Shown here piece after piece: positions 20,927-29,400 of a stretch of DNA of 39,143 bases. The position numbers were made by a program, and so were the translations under genes. The stretch is from Mesostigma viride (taxonomy: Eukaryota > Streptophyta > Mesostigmatophyceae > Mesostigmatales > Mesostigmataceae), in contig RPFO01000154.1 in the NCBI GenBank assembly GCA_009746045.1, positions 1,444,369 to 1,483,511 on the forward strand, written 5' to 3'. Position 1 is the stretch's first letter. Every line of letters begins with the position of its first letter. The notes below the pieces were generated by a model. That model ran no database searches and had not been told where the DNA came from. It saw nothing but the letters and a program-made list of their open reading frames with translations.

Positions 20927-23134
20927 CTAATAGCCCTGCTGCACCGCAAAATCAGCCCGCGTACGGCGGAGCATGATGTCCGCCATGGCCCGAGTCAGCG
21001 CCACCGACAAGCGCTGACGCCAATATGACGTCCAGGTCCGCGCCGACCATGGGGCCCGCTGGCCCTCCAGGTCCAGCCGGTCCTCCCGGAGCCGGCAACA
21101 CTCCTTGAAGAAGGCGGAGGTCAGGGGCCCCATGGCCCCAAACTCCTCCAGGACAAAGGGCACCACACGATGGTGCCCGACGTCGCCGTAGGCCAGGAGC
21201 TTGGCCCGCTCCGCCCGGTCCGCCGTGTAACCTGCCGTGAGGGAGGCCCCAGCCACGTGGCTAAGAGCCAAGGGCCGCGCCACCGAAACGTCAATAAGCA
21301 GATGCCGGCCACCCCCCTCAAAGTCCAGCACCACGATGTCAGGCCGGTGGTTGGGGGAATAGAAGGCAGCGCCATCCGCATCCTCGGACCGGATGTTCGC
21401 GTGGGGGAAAACCGACCGAATCATGGCGAGCACCACCGTCAGGAGGACAGTGTGCAAATACAAATACCAATTCTGATTCTGTTGGCCCCCCATGCAGGCA
21501 AGGTAGTGAGTCCCCGTGGGATCCAGCGGCTGCCCACAGCTACCACAAGGCCGCCCGGCCGGAACAAGAGGCTGCGGGGCAAATAGCTGGTGCCGGAGCG
21601 CCACCGAGTAGTGGCTGGGAGCCAAGGCGAATGGGGGGGCCATGGGAAGAGCACGAAGGTACGCCGAGCCCACACTCCGCAAGGAAAGCGAGAACAGCCA
21701 CGCACGTCCCTGGGCGTTGAGGTCCGCGAAAAGAGCAATCCAATCAGCCGTGTGCAGAATACCCGCGTAGGTTTTCTGGTGTTTATCGATGACGCGAGCA
21801 GGGAATGCGGCGGGAGATTGAACGGAGGCGACCGAGGGAGTGCCGCGAGGGAGGTGGCGCTGTACCGCCTGAGCGGCACGGACGGGAGAACAGGCCTGCT
21901 GGATCTCAGCATAGGCCTCCTGGATGGCGGTGACGAAGGGCAAAGGGCTGCTGGGGTCCAGGAGGTCAGGCGCTGCCGTTGCCAAAAGGGGCAGGAGCCG
22001 GCAGCTTTCCGCCCACGACTGAGCGACGGAGCCCAAAAAGGCTGCTGGGGCCAGCCGGGCGGCACGAGTCAGACCGCAGCCACCCATCCGTGCAGGCAGG
22101 GAGGCAATGCGAATAGCATGTGGCGGGAGGTCGGGGCCCGGGACCAGCTGCGCCAAGGCCGACTGGATGCGTTCGTCGTGGCCCTCGGCGGCCAGCCGGA
22201 CCTGAGACGGAAGAGCGCCCCGGAGCCAGTGAACGACGCGAGGGTGAGCGCAAAACCACAGAAGCAGACCCTTGGTCTGCGAATCATGAAGGCGCGCAAT
22301 CAAGGGCAGTACCTCAGTGCGTGCCTCGAGGGCGGCCCGCAGAGCATCGATGACAAACGCGGGGTCGCCAACCGGAACGCCGAGGACATCCAACCCATGG
22401 AGGCGCTCGTCCCGGCCCAAGAGCTGGGGCGGAAAGCCGGAGCAATCACCTTGGGGCGAGTACACCGCGCACTTGGCAAGGGTCAACTGGAGGTTGATGT
22501 CGGCCACCGCGGTCTGCAGTGCCAGCAGAGCCGCGGTGGTGTCCGGCACAGGGCCCAGGTAGATATCATCCAAGTAGGCCTGAATAGCGACCGCCGGGTG
22601 GGCAGCATGGACCGCTTGGAGGCAACCCTGGAGGGGGGCGGCAAAGTACAGGGGTCCCAGGGGGTCCCCTTGCTGGGTGCCCGACCGCGACAGCAGGCCG
22701 CCGCGAGTGCCGTCCTCCATGATGTGAACCAGTTGGCCGGGCTGGCCGTAGCACACGGCTGTCCAAGCGTACAAGTCCTCGAAGGACTCCATGACGGCCG
22801 CAAACATGCTGGCGCGGGACAGACTGTTGAACGCGTTGTGGCAGTCGACCTTGACGACAGCGTGGGTGGGGTGGGCCTCGAGGTAGGCCTGCACCGAATG
22901 GATGAGGATATCCGCCCCGCCTGGAGTCGTCACCCCCAGCTGGGCCGCCACCGAGGTCTCACCCGCTGCGAGGGGCGGGCAGAAAAAGGCACGGAGCTCG
23001 GGCGCCTTTTGGCGGCAGATCACTTTGCCCACGAGCTTGCGGAGCACCTCACCGCAGGCGATCGGGCGCACCTTGCCCTCGGGGGGGGCAAGACACCCTT
23101 GAGCAGAGCGAGGAGGCGAGCGCCCGCTAACCAC
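20927..23134 (-). CDS. Reverse transcriptase + restriction-like endonuclease (retrotransposon)
   Basis: An open frame of 735 codons. RT motifs: VKVDCHNAFN (Asp 98, motif A), QQGDPLGPLYF (154-164, motif B), AYLDDIYL (186-193, catalytic Asp 189-190). YLDD replaces the F/YADD common in LINEs. Next comes a thumb-like region with LPARMGGCGL (347-356). The C-terminus has a CCHC knuckle (C530, C533, H543, C547), then RPD (597-599) with a second Asp at 615 and AKLLAY (644-649), the layout of the PD-(D/E)XK nuclease of R2-type elements. It would nick the target and prime reverse transcription in the nucleus. The first codons are not a natural start: the protein continues upstream in the frame of 23020-23700 and is separated by a change at a run of eight G at 23091-23098. 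Confidence 0.92.
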   Translation of the reverse strand: MVSGRSPPRSAQGCLAPPEGKVRPIACGEVLRKLVGKVICRQKAPELRAFFCPPLAAGETSVAAQLGVTTPGGADILIHSVQAYLEAHPTHAVVKVDCHNAFNSLSRASMFAAVMESFEDLYAWTAVCYGQPGQLVHIMEDGTRGGLLSRSGTQQGDPLGPLYFAAPLQGCLQAVHAAHPAVAIQAYLDDIYLGPVPDTTAALLALQTAVADINLQLTLAKCAVYSPQGDCSGFPPQLLGRDERLHGLDVLGVPVGDPAFVIDALRAALEARTEVLPLIARLHDSQTKGLLLWFCAHPRVVHWLRGALPSQVRLAAEGHDERIQSALAQLVPGPDLPPHAIRIASLPARMGGCGLTRAARLAPAAFLGSVAQSWAESCRLLPLLATAAPDLLDPSSPLPFVTAIQEAYAEIQQACSPVRAAQAVQRHLPRGTPSVASVQSPAAFPARVIDKHQKTYAGILHTADWIALFADLNAQGRAWLFSLSLRSVGSAYLRALPMAPPFALAPSHYSVALRHQLFAPQPLVPAGRPCGSCGQPLDPTGTHYLACMGGQQNQNWYLYLHTVLLTVVLAMIRSVFPHANIRSEDADGAAFYSPNHRPDIVVLDFEGGGRHLLIDVSVARPLALSHVAGASLTAGYTADRAERAKLLAYGDVGHHRVVPFVLEEFGAMGPLTSAFFKECCRLREDRLDLEGQRAPWSARTWTSYWRQRLSVALTRAMADIMLRRTRADFAVQQGY

Positions 23135-23735
23135 TCGCGCGCAGCGGGAGGAACGCGACCAGCCGCCAGGTCAATGAGGGTGTCAAAGAGAATGTCCTCG
23201 CCCCCATGCCCCACCAGGACCTCCAAGTGCTCGTAGCGCCAGCCCGACGGCCCGGTAGAGGAAGCCCGCGGGACCTCACGCATCACCTCCAGGAAGCAGT
23301 CGCGGTCCAGCCGGAGGGGGGCCGGCAGGGGGTCCGGCACGGGCAGCTGGAATCCGGGCTCCGCAGGGTGAAGAGCCTCCAAGGCCGCCAGGGTAGCCGC
23401 ATTGGCGGGGGCGAGCTTGGCCATTTCCAAGCGGGTCATGGCCCGGCTGAGCTGCCCCTCGCGGACGAGGCGGATGACGTCGGCGGCCACCCGCTCGAAG
23501 TTGACCTCCCCCGACAGCCGGGCCGTGCGCGGGGGCGGCACGCCAAACAGCCCCTCCCAGTCCCCCTGCAGAAAGCGTCGGCAACGGGCAATAACCGCAC
23601 CCTGGAGGCCGCGCACACCACGCCCGAGAGGGGTGAGGAGCAGGCGGGGGGTCACCATGTGCAGTTTAAAGCCCAGCGGGTCGTCCGGAGCGGCGTGCAT
23701 GCGCCGGAGAGAAACGATTGCACATTGCGCGAAAA
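23020..23735 (-). CDS. N-terminal part of the retrotransposon RT (frame-shifted from the rest)
   Basis: About 226 codons from the Met at 23700, open further upstream to about 23735. It contains a segment typical of the RT N-terminus (MREVPRASSTGPSGWRYEHL, then LLALLKG) that should continue into PPEGKVRPIACGEV of the next frame. Adding one C to the homopolymer at 23091-23098 (C9 for C8 on the coding strand) would join them. The present sequence has the shorter run. This may be a real inactivating deletion or a homopolymer base-calling error. After the shift the frame reads through meaningless sequence to 23020. Confidence 0.8.
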
Positions 23736-23737
23736 GG

Positions 23738-24736
23738 CTACGCGCGCGGTGGGGGAGGTCGGTCAGGGTAGACGTCGGGTTGATGGCGCATGCATCCCAG
23801 GGACCGTGTCAAGCCAACGCCAACTGGCCGAGTAGTCGGGCGGCGGGGGCTGGGAGCCGGGGGAGCCGAGGCGGGAGGGGGGGAGGGGGCCGGGACTGCT
23901 GGCCGGTTGAGGGGCCGTTGAGCAACACAGGCGCGCGCGTGCTGAGCGCGCCCGTGAATGGAGTACACCCGCTGGCAGTGAGCTTCCGGGCACCGGTAAC
24001 AGCTCATGGCCTGCAGATCCGCCGCGCCGAGATCGGGGTGCACAGCGCGAAGGTGCTGGCAGAGGAGGTTACGGTTGTGGAACACACCCGCACACGGGGA
24101 CCCCGTGGGAAGCAGCACGGCACACCGGTGAAGGCCGTCGGCGGGCGCTGAGTGGCGGGGAGCGGCGCCAGCAAAGGCAGGACGTGGGGCCTGCGGCGTC
24201 TCCCCAGCCGGGCCGGCAGGCGCGCGCACCACGACCCGACCAGCGCCCGGCAGGCCCGCCGGGGCCACGGAGGAGGCAGTGCCCACCGGGGAGACCCCCA
24301 GCGGAGGGGGATCGAGAACGCCGGCGCCCCTCCCAGGGGGACTCGCCAGCGCGCCCGCGACCACCCCAGGCCCCGGCAACGAGGCCGGGGGCGGAGGCCG
24401 AGGGGTCGGGGAGGCAGCTGGCCCCGGGGCCCGGTGGGGACCCGGCAGGGGACCCAGCGAGACCGGGGGCGGGCCGAGAGGAAGCGCAGTCCCAGGGGGC
24501 GGCACAACAGCCCGGCACAACGGGCAGCGCGGCACGGAGTGGAGCAAGCTGCGCGCGATGCACGCTTGATGGAATGTGTGGCCGCACGCGGGCAGGCGAC
24601 ACAAGCCATCCCCCGGCCGGAAGGGCTCAAGGCAGATGGCACAGGAGCCCGACTCGGGGTCGTCCCCCTCCAGAAGGGACCGGACATGAGGGGGGGCGGG
24701 TCCCAGCCGGCCTCCCAGCAACCCGGGAGGCGGCAA
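23738..24736 (-). CDS. RING-H2 and C2H2/C2HC zinc-finger part of the retrotransposon protein
   Basis: The listed frame is 332 codons. RING-H2: C32, C35, C51, H53, H56, C59, C71, C74 (CAICLEPF, then CGHTFHQAC, then RCPLC). A Pro/Ala-rich linker follows, then a C2H2-like finger (C205, C215, H228, H233) and a C2HC-like finger (C249, C254, H266, C270). The paired fingers upstream of RT match the DNA-binding fingers of R2/NeSL-type elements. A RING-H2 domain, usually a ubiquitin E3 ligase module, is unexpected in such an element. The frame stops at 23738 next to a GC dinucleotide run, and the RT frame opens within a few bases, so this was probably one protein. At its 5' side it overlaps the central frame by about 110 bases. 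Confidence 0.85.
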   Translation of the reverse strand: MPPPGLLGGRLGPAPPHVRSLLEGDDPESGSCAICLEPFRPGDGLCRLPACGHTFHQACIARSLLHSVPRCPLCRAVVPPPGTALPLGPPPVSLGPLPGPHRAPGPAASPTPRPPPPASLPGPGVVAGALASPPGRGAGVLDPPPLGVSPVGTASSVAPAGLPGAGRVVVRAPAGPAGETPQAPRPAFAGAAPRHSAPADGLHRCAVLLPTGSPCAGVFHNRNLLCQHLRAVHPDLGAADLQAMSCYRCPEAHCQRVYSIHGRAQHARACVAQRPLNRPAVPAPSPPPASAPPAPSPRRPTTRPVGVGLTRSLGCMRHQPDVYPDRPPPPRA

Positions 24737-25883
24737 TCTGGGCGCGCGAGAGGATGCCGACCGGTTGGTCAGCCGCGGGGTGCCATTCGTGCGGGATGCC
24801 TGCCAACTCCAGGATGTCGTGGAGGAAGGCAGAAACAGGCGTCCCCGCGGTTAGGGGCTGGGCGCGCCCGGCCGAGTCCACCAAGATGGCCTGGCCGCCC
24901 TGAACCGCGATGGGGGCCCCGAACTCCACACGCAGCATGGCGGCCTGCGCCAGGCTGAGGGAGGTGATGAGAAAGCCCCCACTGGCAACCGGGCCGGGAG
25001 GCGGGGCCTGGGCGTCCAAGAAGAGGCGAAGCTGCCGCGGGGACATGAGGCCCAGGTCGGCGCCGCCCGCGAGGTAGGCCGCCCGCACCGAGACCTGTGC
25101 GTCTCGAGCCACCGCCGTGACGAACTCGACCACCGCCTGACCCACCCGCTCGTCCAGGGAAAGCAGCTCTTCCTGCCGGGCGGCCGGGAGATGCCACGGC
25201 AGCCGGCAGCCGGCGTGATATCCTTCCAAGACATACCCCCAAAGAGTCGAGGCCGTCACCGGGGGGGCGGCGGAAAGAAATGTCGCCCGCACCTGCGCAA
25301 CTAGGGCCAGGAAGGCCGGGGGCCTAGGGAGCGAGGGGAAGGCGGCCTGGAGCCCGACCGCGTCCAGCAACAAAGGGCAGTACGCCCAAGAAAAGGTGGC
25401 GCGGCCCACCACGCCGACAATGTGCGAGGGCGGCCACGAGGTGAACGCGTGGGCCCGGGGGCCGCCGTCCCACGCGGCAAGGACGGGGGTGGCGGCTGGG
25501 TGGCCAACCGCGGCCGGGGGAAGGGAGGCCAGAGCGTCGGGGAGCGAGGGGCCGGGGGCGGGCGCCGGGGTCGCCAGGCCCGCCGGGGGTCGGCCGGGCT
25601 CAGCCCAGGCGACAGCGCCGCGCCCCCGTCGGCGGGGCCAGGCGACGGGTGGGGCCCCGGGGCCGAGGGCGCCAGGGCCCGAGCAACGGCGGCCCCATCG
25701 GGCAGGCCACGGCCCGCCCCGAGGGCCTCGGCAGGGGGGCACACGGGGCAGGGGGCCGGAGCACCCAGCGGGGAGGGCAGCCCGGGGGCCCGCCGGGGGG
25801 GACAGCGCGGGCACGTCCAGGAGCCCGGCGGGACCCGGTAGAGCCGGGGAGTAAGACACTGCAAGTGCCACCCGGAATTGCAA
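24627..25883 (-). CDS. Central region of the retrotransposon protein, function unknown
   Basis: A 418-codon frame without recognised domain. The first about 130 codons are Pro/Ala/Gly-rich shadow of the PHD frame. From about AWDGGPRAHAFTSWPPSHIV (near 25,440) onward it becomes ordinary globular-looking protein (LPWHLPAARQEELLSLDERV and GGFLITSLSLAQAAMLRVEF) and ends with LELAGIPHEWHPAADQ. The junction with the PHD frame lies between about 25560 and 25800. The junction with the RING frame lies near the G run at 24690-24696. It may be a gag-like or protein-interaction domain. I do not recognise it. Confidence 0.6.
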   Translation of the reverse strand: MQFRVALAVSYSPALPGPAGLLDVPALSPPAGPRAALPAGCSGPLPRVPPCRGPRGGPWPARWGRRCSGPGALGPGAPPVAWPRRRGRGAVAWAEPGRPPAGLATPAPAPGPSLPDALASLPPAAVGHPAATPVLAAWDGGPRAHAFTSWPPSHIVGVVGRATFSWAYCPLLLDAVGLQAAFPSLPRPPAFLALVAQVRATFLSAAPPVTASTLWGYVLEGYHAGCRLPWHLPAARQEELLSLDERVGQAVVEFVTAVARDAQVSVRAAYLAGGADLGLMSPRQLRLFLDAQAPPPGPVASGGFLITSLSLAQAAMLRVEFGAPIAVQGGQAILVDSAGRAQPLTAGTPVSAFLHDILELAGIPHEWHPAADQPVGILSRAQIAASRVAGRPAGTRPPSCPVPSGGGRPRVGLLCHLP

Positions 25884-26083
25884 GCATCACAAACTAACAT
25901 GTGGTGCCCGCGGTGCCCGCTCCGGCAGACCTCGCAGACCAAGGAGGGGGAGACCGGGGCGCCCGAGCCCCCCGCAGCCGGGTCGCCCACCTCCGCAAGA
26001 AGGGCCGCAAGCCGAGAGGACCGCCGAGGCGCCAACCGGGGAGCGGGGGAGCCGTTGGGCGAAGGGGGTCGTGGGTCGTCCAT
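25301..26083 (-). CDS. PHD-finger N-terminus of the retrotransposon protein
   Basis: The ATG at 26083 starts MDDPRPPSPNG. A canonical C4HC3 PHD finger occupies residues 50-94: C50, C53, C65, C68, H73, C76, C91, C94 (VCEVC, LVCDACNSGWHLQC, WTCPRC). PHD fingers normally read histone H3 tails, so it may guide integration to chromatin; that is inference. PHD fingers are known in ORF1 of some CR1-like elements, but there they accompany an EEP endonuclease and not a restriction-like one. After the finger the sequence is Pro/Arg-rich. The useful frame passes to the central frame before 25560, and the remainder to 25301 is probably out of frame. Confidence 0.85.
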   Translation of the reverse strand: MDDPRPPSPNGSPAPRLAPRRSSRLAALLAEVGDPAAGGSGAPVSPSLVCEVCRSGHRGHHMLVCDACNSGWHLQCLTPRLYRVPPGSWTCPRCPPRRAPGLPSPLGAPAPCPVCPPAEALGAGRGLPDGAAVARALAPSAPGPHPSPGPADGGAALSPGLSPADPRRAWRPRRPPPAPRSPTLWPPFPRPRLATQPPPPSLPRGTAAPGPTRSPRGRPRTLSAWWAAPPFLGRTALCCWTRSGSRPPSPRSLGPRPSWP

Positions 26084-26132
26084 GAACAATCAGGGCAGGC
26101 GTGGCAGCCACCGAGGGGGGGGGCCGGGGGGT

Positions 26133-26184
26133 GTGGGGGGCGGAGCCCCCCACGCGGGGGGTTTGGGGGGCGGCAGCCCCCCAA
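26133..26184. repeat. Pair of perfect GC hairpins before the PHD start codon
   Basis: 26133-26153 pairs GTGGGGGGC with GCCCCCCAC around a 3-base loop. 26163-26184 pairs TTGGGGGGC with GCCCCCCAA around a 4-base loop. They sit 50-100 bases upstream of the ATG at 26083 and would be in the 5' UTR of the retrotransposon RNA. A ribosome-blocking, RT-pausing or protein-binding structure is possible. Confidence 0.9.
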
Positions 26185-28035
26185 CGCGCTGCGGTCGCGG
26201 TACCGCCTGCCGTCCGGCACTTTGAAGCCCGCCGGTGCTATAATTCCTATCGTCCACGCATGTTTTCCCCTGCCTCAAACCGCACGTTGCATTTAAAGTA
26301 TATATATATGCAAACATTAAAATTTGACCCTGGCTGATTCGTGCCCATGACAGATAACACACTTTTTTAGTTCCTATCAAAAACCTGGGGTCAAATAATT
26401 ACATTTAGTGCATGAATGGGCCCTGCCACCTGCCAGACCTCCAAGCGCGAATTTGGCCAAAAAGTGGGTTTTAGGACCAATAGGACCAATCTAGTGTCAA
26501 CGCATTACCATGCTATCCACACGGTCCCTTGAGCATCTTACAAGCGCTAGGGGACCCTACGAGGCCTTGGGATGGCGGGGCAGCGTATAACAAGGCCATA
26601 CCCTGCAGTGCTGTGGCTGCCTCTATATATACGCGTGCTTAACGGTGTCACAGATGGTGCAGGTAATGCAATATACGGTTGCATGGTTGCTGAGGTTGCC
26701 CGGCTTGAACATGGCCCACCCCTTGCGGTAAACTTTCTCTAAGCATATGCAAAACCTTCTTTGACATCACGGACATGCTGGCCACCACCCAGCGATGAAA
26801 AAACAATGCATTTGCATTGCAACTAACACATGAATGCAGCCAAATCAAGTTACAAAACAACGTTGTGCTAACATGCAACGCTTTGTGAGCGAATTCAGGG
26901 TGCATGTAACACGTAAACCATACTGGCTGTCTGAGAACACCCTGAACGACTGCAGGCCATAGGACCATGGTTTATAACTAACACATGAGTAAAACTGCTC
27001 TTACGCATGTGTGTTTTAGCTGCAGCGGAAGACGAAGATAGAGACGTAAAAAATTGTATGACGTAAACCAACTATGTGTGACAGTTATGTGCACAGAGAG
27101 CGTCCCCTCTTTTTAGGCATAGCTGGCTGACTCAAAACACCACGACAGCGTTGCCAGTTACACTCATGATCTAGGACACCCCGGCACGTACCTGCTACTT
27201 ACGTCGCCTCATTCCAGATGGTTGCAAAAAAGTCGCTGAAATCCGCAGCGAGGTCAGCTTTCCGAGAGCTGAGCGCACCAAAGCTGGCCAACCGGTTCGA
27301 AAATGATATAAACCACGCTTGTGCTGCGTTCTAGGTCCAAGAAATACCGAAAGTGAAGACCTATAAGGTGCGCTCGCTGCCCAGCCTGAACGTCCCTAAA
27401 ACATGGTCGACAATGGAAATCGGGCAAGAATATCACGGCCCAGGCGCTCCTATGTCAAATACTCCGTTTCTAAACTCCAGACTATAATCAAAATCGTCCA
27501 CAAAAATTTCCTGGCTTGATTCGCACCACCATTGCTAATACACTAACATGTTTGTGCCAAAATCGACCCTCCGCGAGCAGGCGATCTGCGACCCATTTGT
27601 GTTGTGCCGCTGTGCTACAGCGCTACACATAAAAATTTGCGCAGAAAATATTCACAGCCTTTAAGCATAACTAACAACCTTTCGTTTTTGCTACTGGGCG
27701 CCCGAAATGATAAACGCACGTGAAAACGCCGGCCACGATTGTCAGGTCGCCATAATAATCCACCTCACTTCATTCCCGCACCCACTTTTGCGCTCCAAAA
27801 TCGGTTATATTTTTGGTCGAGGTACCTACTTTCCCGCCATTATACCCGGTACCCGGGTACGGAATCCGGGTACCATGTGCCGGTACCACGGATCGGGTAC
27901 ATCATGCCGGGTACGGTCCACATGGGGTACGGTCCATATAGTGACCCCCCCCCCCCGGTACCTTGGTTATAGTGACCTCTAGGACGATTTAGGACAAAGT
28001 CCTAAATTTAGGACCGTGGGAGCGCTAACAGTAAG
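26185..28035. other. Unassigned part of the insertion, no gene seen
   Basis: About 1.85 kb upstream of the PHD frame on the minus strand. It could be a long 5' UTR or promoter of the retrotransposon, or remains of an older carrier element. A (TA)n run at 26298-26309 resembles the retrotransposon 3' tails only in the TA repeat. Short minus-strand frames (26648-26968, 27254-27436) have no recognisable content. The right part has a GGTAC cluster and the palindrome at 27999-28014. Confidence 0.5.
27821..27962. repeat. Cluster of nine GGTAC words
   Basis: GGTAC occurs nine times in 142 bases, often as CCGGTACC, CGGGTACGG or GGGTACC. GGTACGGTCCA occurs twice and TATAGTGACC occurs on both sides of a C run. 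It looks like a degenerate short-period repeat with mixed orientation. Confidence 0.8.
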
Positions 28036-28715
28036 AGGCCGCCGGCCGGGGGCATGTGAGGCCGGCCGGCGGCCCACTGCATGGCCCACTTCCTCAATCG
28101 ATCGCGATCAGGTGGCGCGCAGGACTTCATGGTGACCATAACACAATTGCGACCAACACGGAAGCCCATCTGGTACCCACCTAGGTGGAATCCTCTATAT
28201 GAGAATCGAGGCTGGCACGCAACTGCGGTTCAGCAAGAGACGCATGAAGACTTAAATCAGCACGTACGCAGCTTTACTTGGAGCTGGCAGACGCCGCGGT
28301 GACTCAGTAGTTGCCGGTATCCGCGGCGGACCACTTGCCCTTGTTGTAGACGTACTGAGAGCATGACCCGCCGGGACAGCGGTCGATCTTCCAATACATA
28401 GTCGGCGGCCGGGGGTCCGAGGCCATCTCGTAGAATCTGGTTGCAAGCGCACCGGTCAGGAAAGGCTGCATGAAGCTCAGGCATCATGCACCCCCCGGCG
28501 GTGAAATCATCAGTAGTGTCCGGCTCCCATGGCAGCATCGTTGCGGAGGGTGGAGATTGGAGAATAACGCATGGCAGCCCGGCCATTCCCGGGGGCCCGG
28601 TCCACTCGTCGTGGTGGGGGCCGTCCACCAGGGGGCCGGAGAGCGCCACGGACGTGGGACCTAGCAGTCAAGCCACTCATGCATACTCCGTTTCGCGGGT
28701 GGGCGCCTGCAGTCG
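28036..28715 (-). pseudogene. 5' part of the RT of the split LINE, copy C
   Basis: Read on the minus strand, this aligns with + strand 31985-32545. Shared landmarks are CCACCCGCGAAACGG, CCCTGGTGGACGGC, a CTTCATGCAGCCTTTCCT block, and a segment coding MGFRVGRNCVMVTM just before the break. It is the missing upstream half of copy A. The join point falls at CCTCTTAC, where the large insertion begins. The frame is broken by many indels. Confidence 0.85.
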
Positions 28716-29400
28716 ATCCGGGGGCTCAATAGGTCACCGACGAGAGACTAGGCCGCCGCGGCTTATAGTCTTCGAGCCGCAGGGCGTGCAGCGGCAGTGG
28801 GATCGAGCGATCGAGGCGGGGATGGTCCAGGAGCCCCCGATAGTTTGCAATTATGGCCTGGGAGCTGAACCAAAGCTCAAGCTGCGTTCACTGACTGGGG
28901 GTGCCCGGGATCGATGTCAGCCTGTAATTAATTGCGTTTCCCGGCGTCCGGTGAGACGGTCGAGAGACCTCCATGCCGCCTTGTGCTCGCTGGTTGGCGG
29001 TCGTGCATGTGGCGATTAATTGATCTCGGCGGCAAGTGTCTCCACCTCCTTCAAGTGTGCGCGGCATGGTCGGTCAGTATGCTTGATCGGTAAGCCACTC
29101 ATCGTATGGATGGGTTATGCATGGGTACACTGAGGTCCTCGATCCAGACGATCCTGCATGCCGGGCGGCGGGCCTGCACTAATAATACGGCGCCAGCCGG
29201 GCGGAGACCACCGGCATGCATGCACGCGGGCATCGCACAGGTATAGCGGGGCTGGGCGGGCGCGCGGGGTTGCATGCTCAGGGAGCCGAACAGACTGCAT
29301 GAGTTGAGTCACTGAGCCAAGATCCACGGATCGCATCAAGTGATGAACAGTTCGTAGGGTGGCGGAGGTACGTGGAGCGGAGGGCGCTCGGCGAGCGGTC
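28716..29400. other. Decayed LINE interior, not resolved
   Basis: Lies between the RT N-terminal remnant and the cysteine-rich repeats. It is probably part of, or inserted into, the same minus-strand LINE. I see no intact frame or recognisable motif. CATG, GATC and AATT words are dense. Confidence 0.4.

Larger units (their letters stand above)
20783..26184 (-). mobile_element. Retrotransposon copy 3: longest copy, PHD-RING-ZnF-RT-REL
   Basis: The most complete copy, read right to left: 5' GC hairpins (26133-26184), PHD frame (26083), central frame, RING/zinc-finger frame, RT N-terminal frame, RT-endonuclease frame, stop at 20927, then an about 145-base 3' UTR and a TA-rich tail. All coding parts lie on one strand. 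They are broken only by single-step frame changes, several at G/C homopolymers, so the ancestor probably had one or two long ORFs. It has no LTRs. The C-terminal CCHC plus PD-(D/E)XK domain places it with restriction-like-endonuclease non-LTR elements (R2, NeSL, Hero, Utopia type; family knowledge). The 5' limit is uncertain. Confidence 0.8.
18291..28035. mobile_element. ~9.7-kb composite insertion in LINE copy A/C
   Basis: The two halves of the minus-strand LINE RT end at about 18290 and 28036, so everything between was inserted. The target side on both flanks shows TTAC followed by a TTGCTAAGCG-like or TGTTAGCG word, a possible degenerate target duplication. The 16-base palindrome GTCCTAAATTTAGGAC lies 18 bases inside the left end (18308-18323) and 21 bases inside the right end (27999-28014). 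This hints that the outer parts belong to one element into which the young retrotransposon array (18335 to about 26.2 kb) later inserted. Whether 26.2-28.0 kb is the retrotransposon's 5' region or part of an older carrier element is unresolved. Confidence 0.65.

Noticed and set aside
22549-22580. YLDD motif as sign of a viral or LTR-type polymerase
   Set aside because: Flanking motifs (GDPLGPLYF, LPARMGGCGL) and the C-terminal nuclease fit a non-LTR retrotransposon; no LTR, protease, RNase H or integrase is visible.
21590-23236. 548-aa + strand frame opposite the retrotransposon
   Set aside because: Antisense shadow; the minus strand has clear RT and nuclease motifs.
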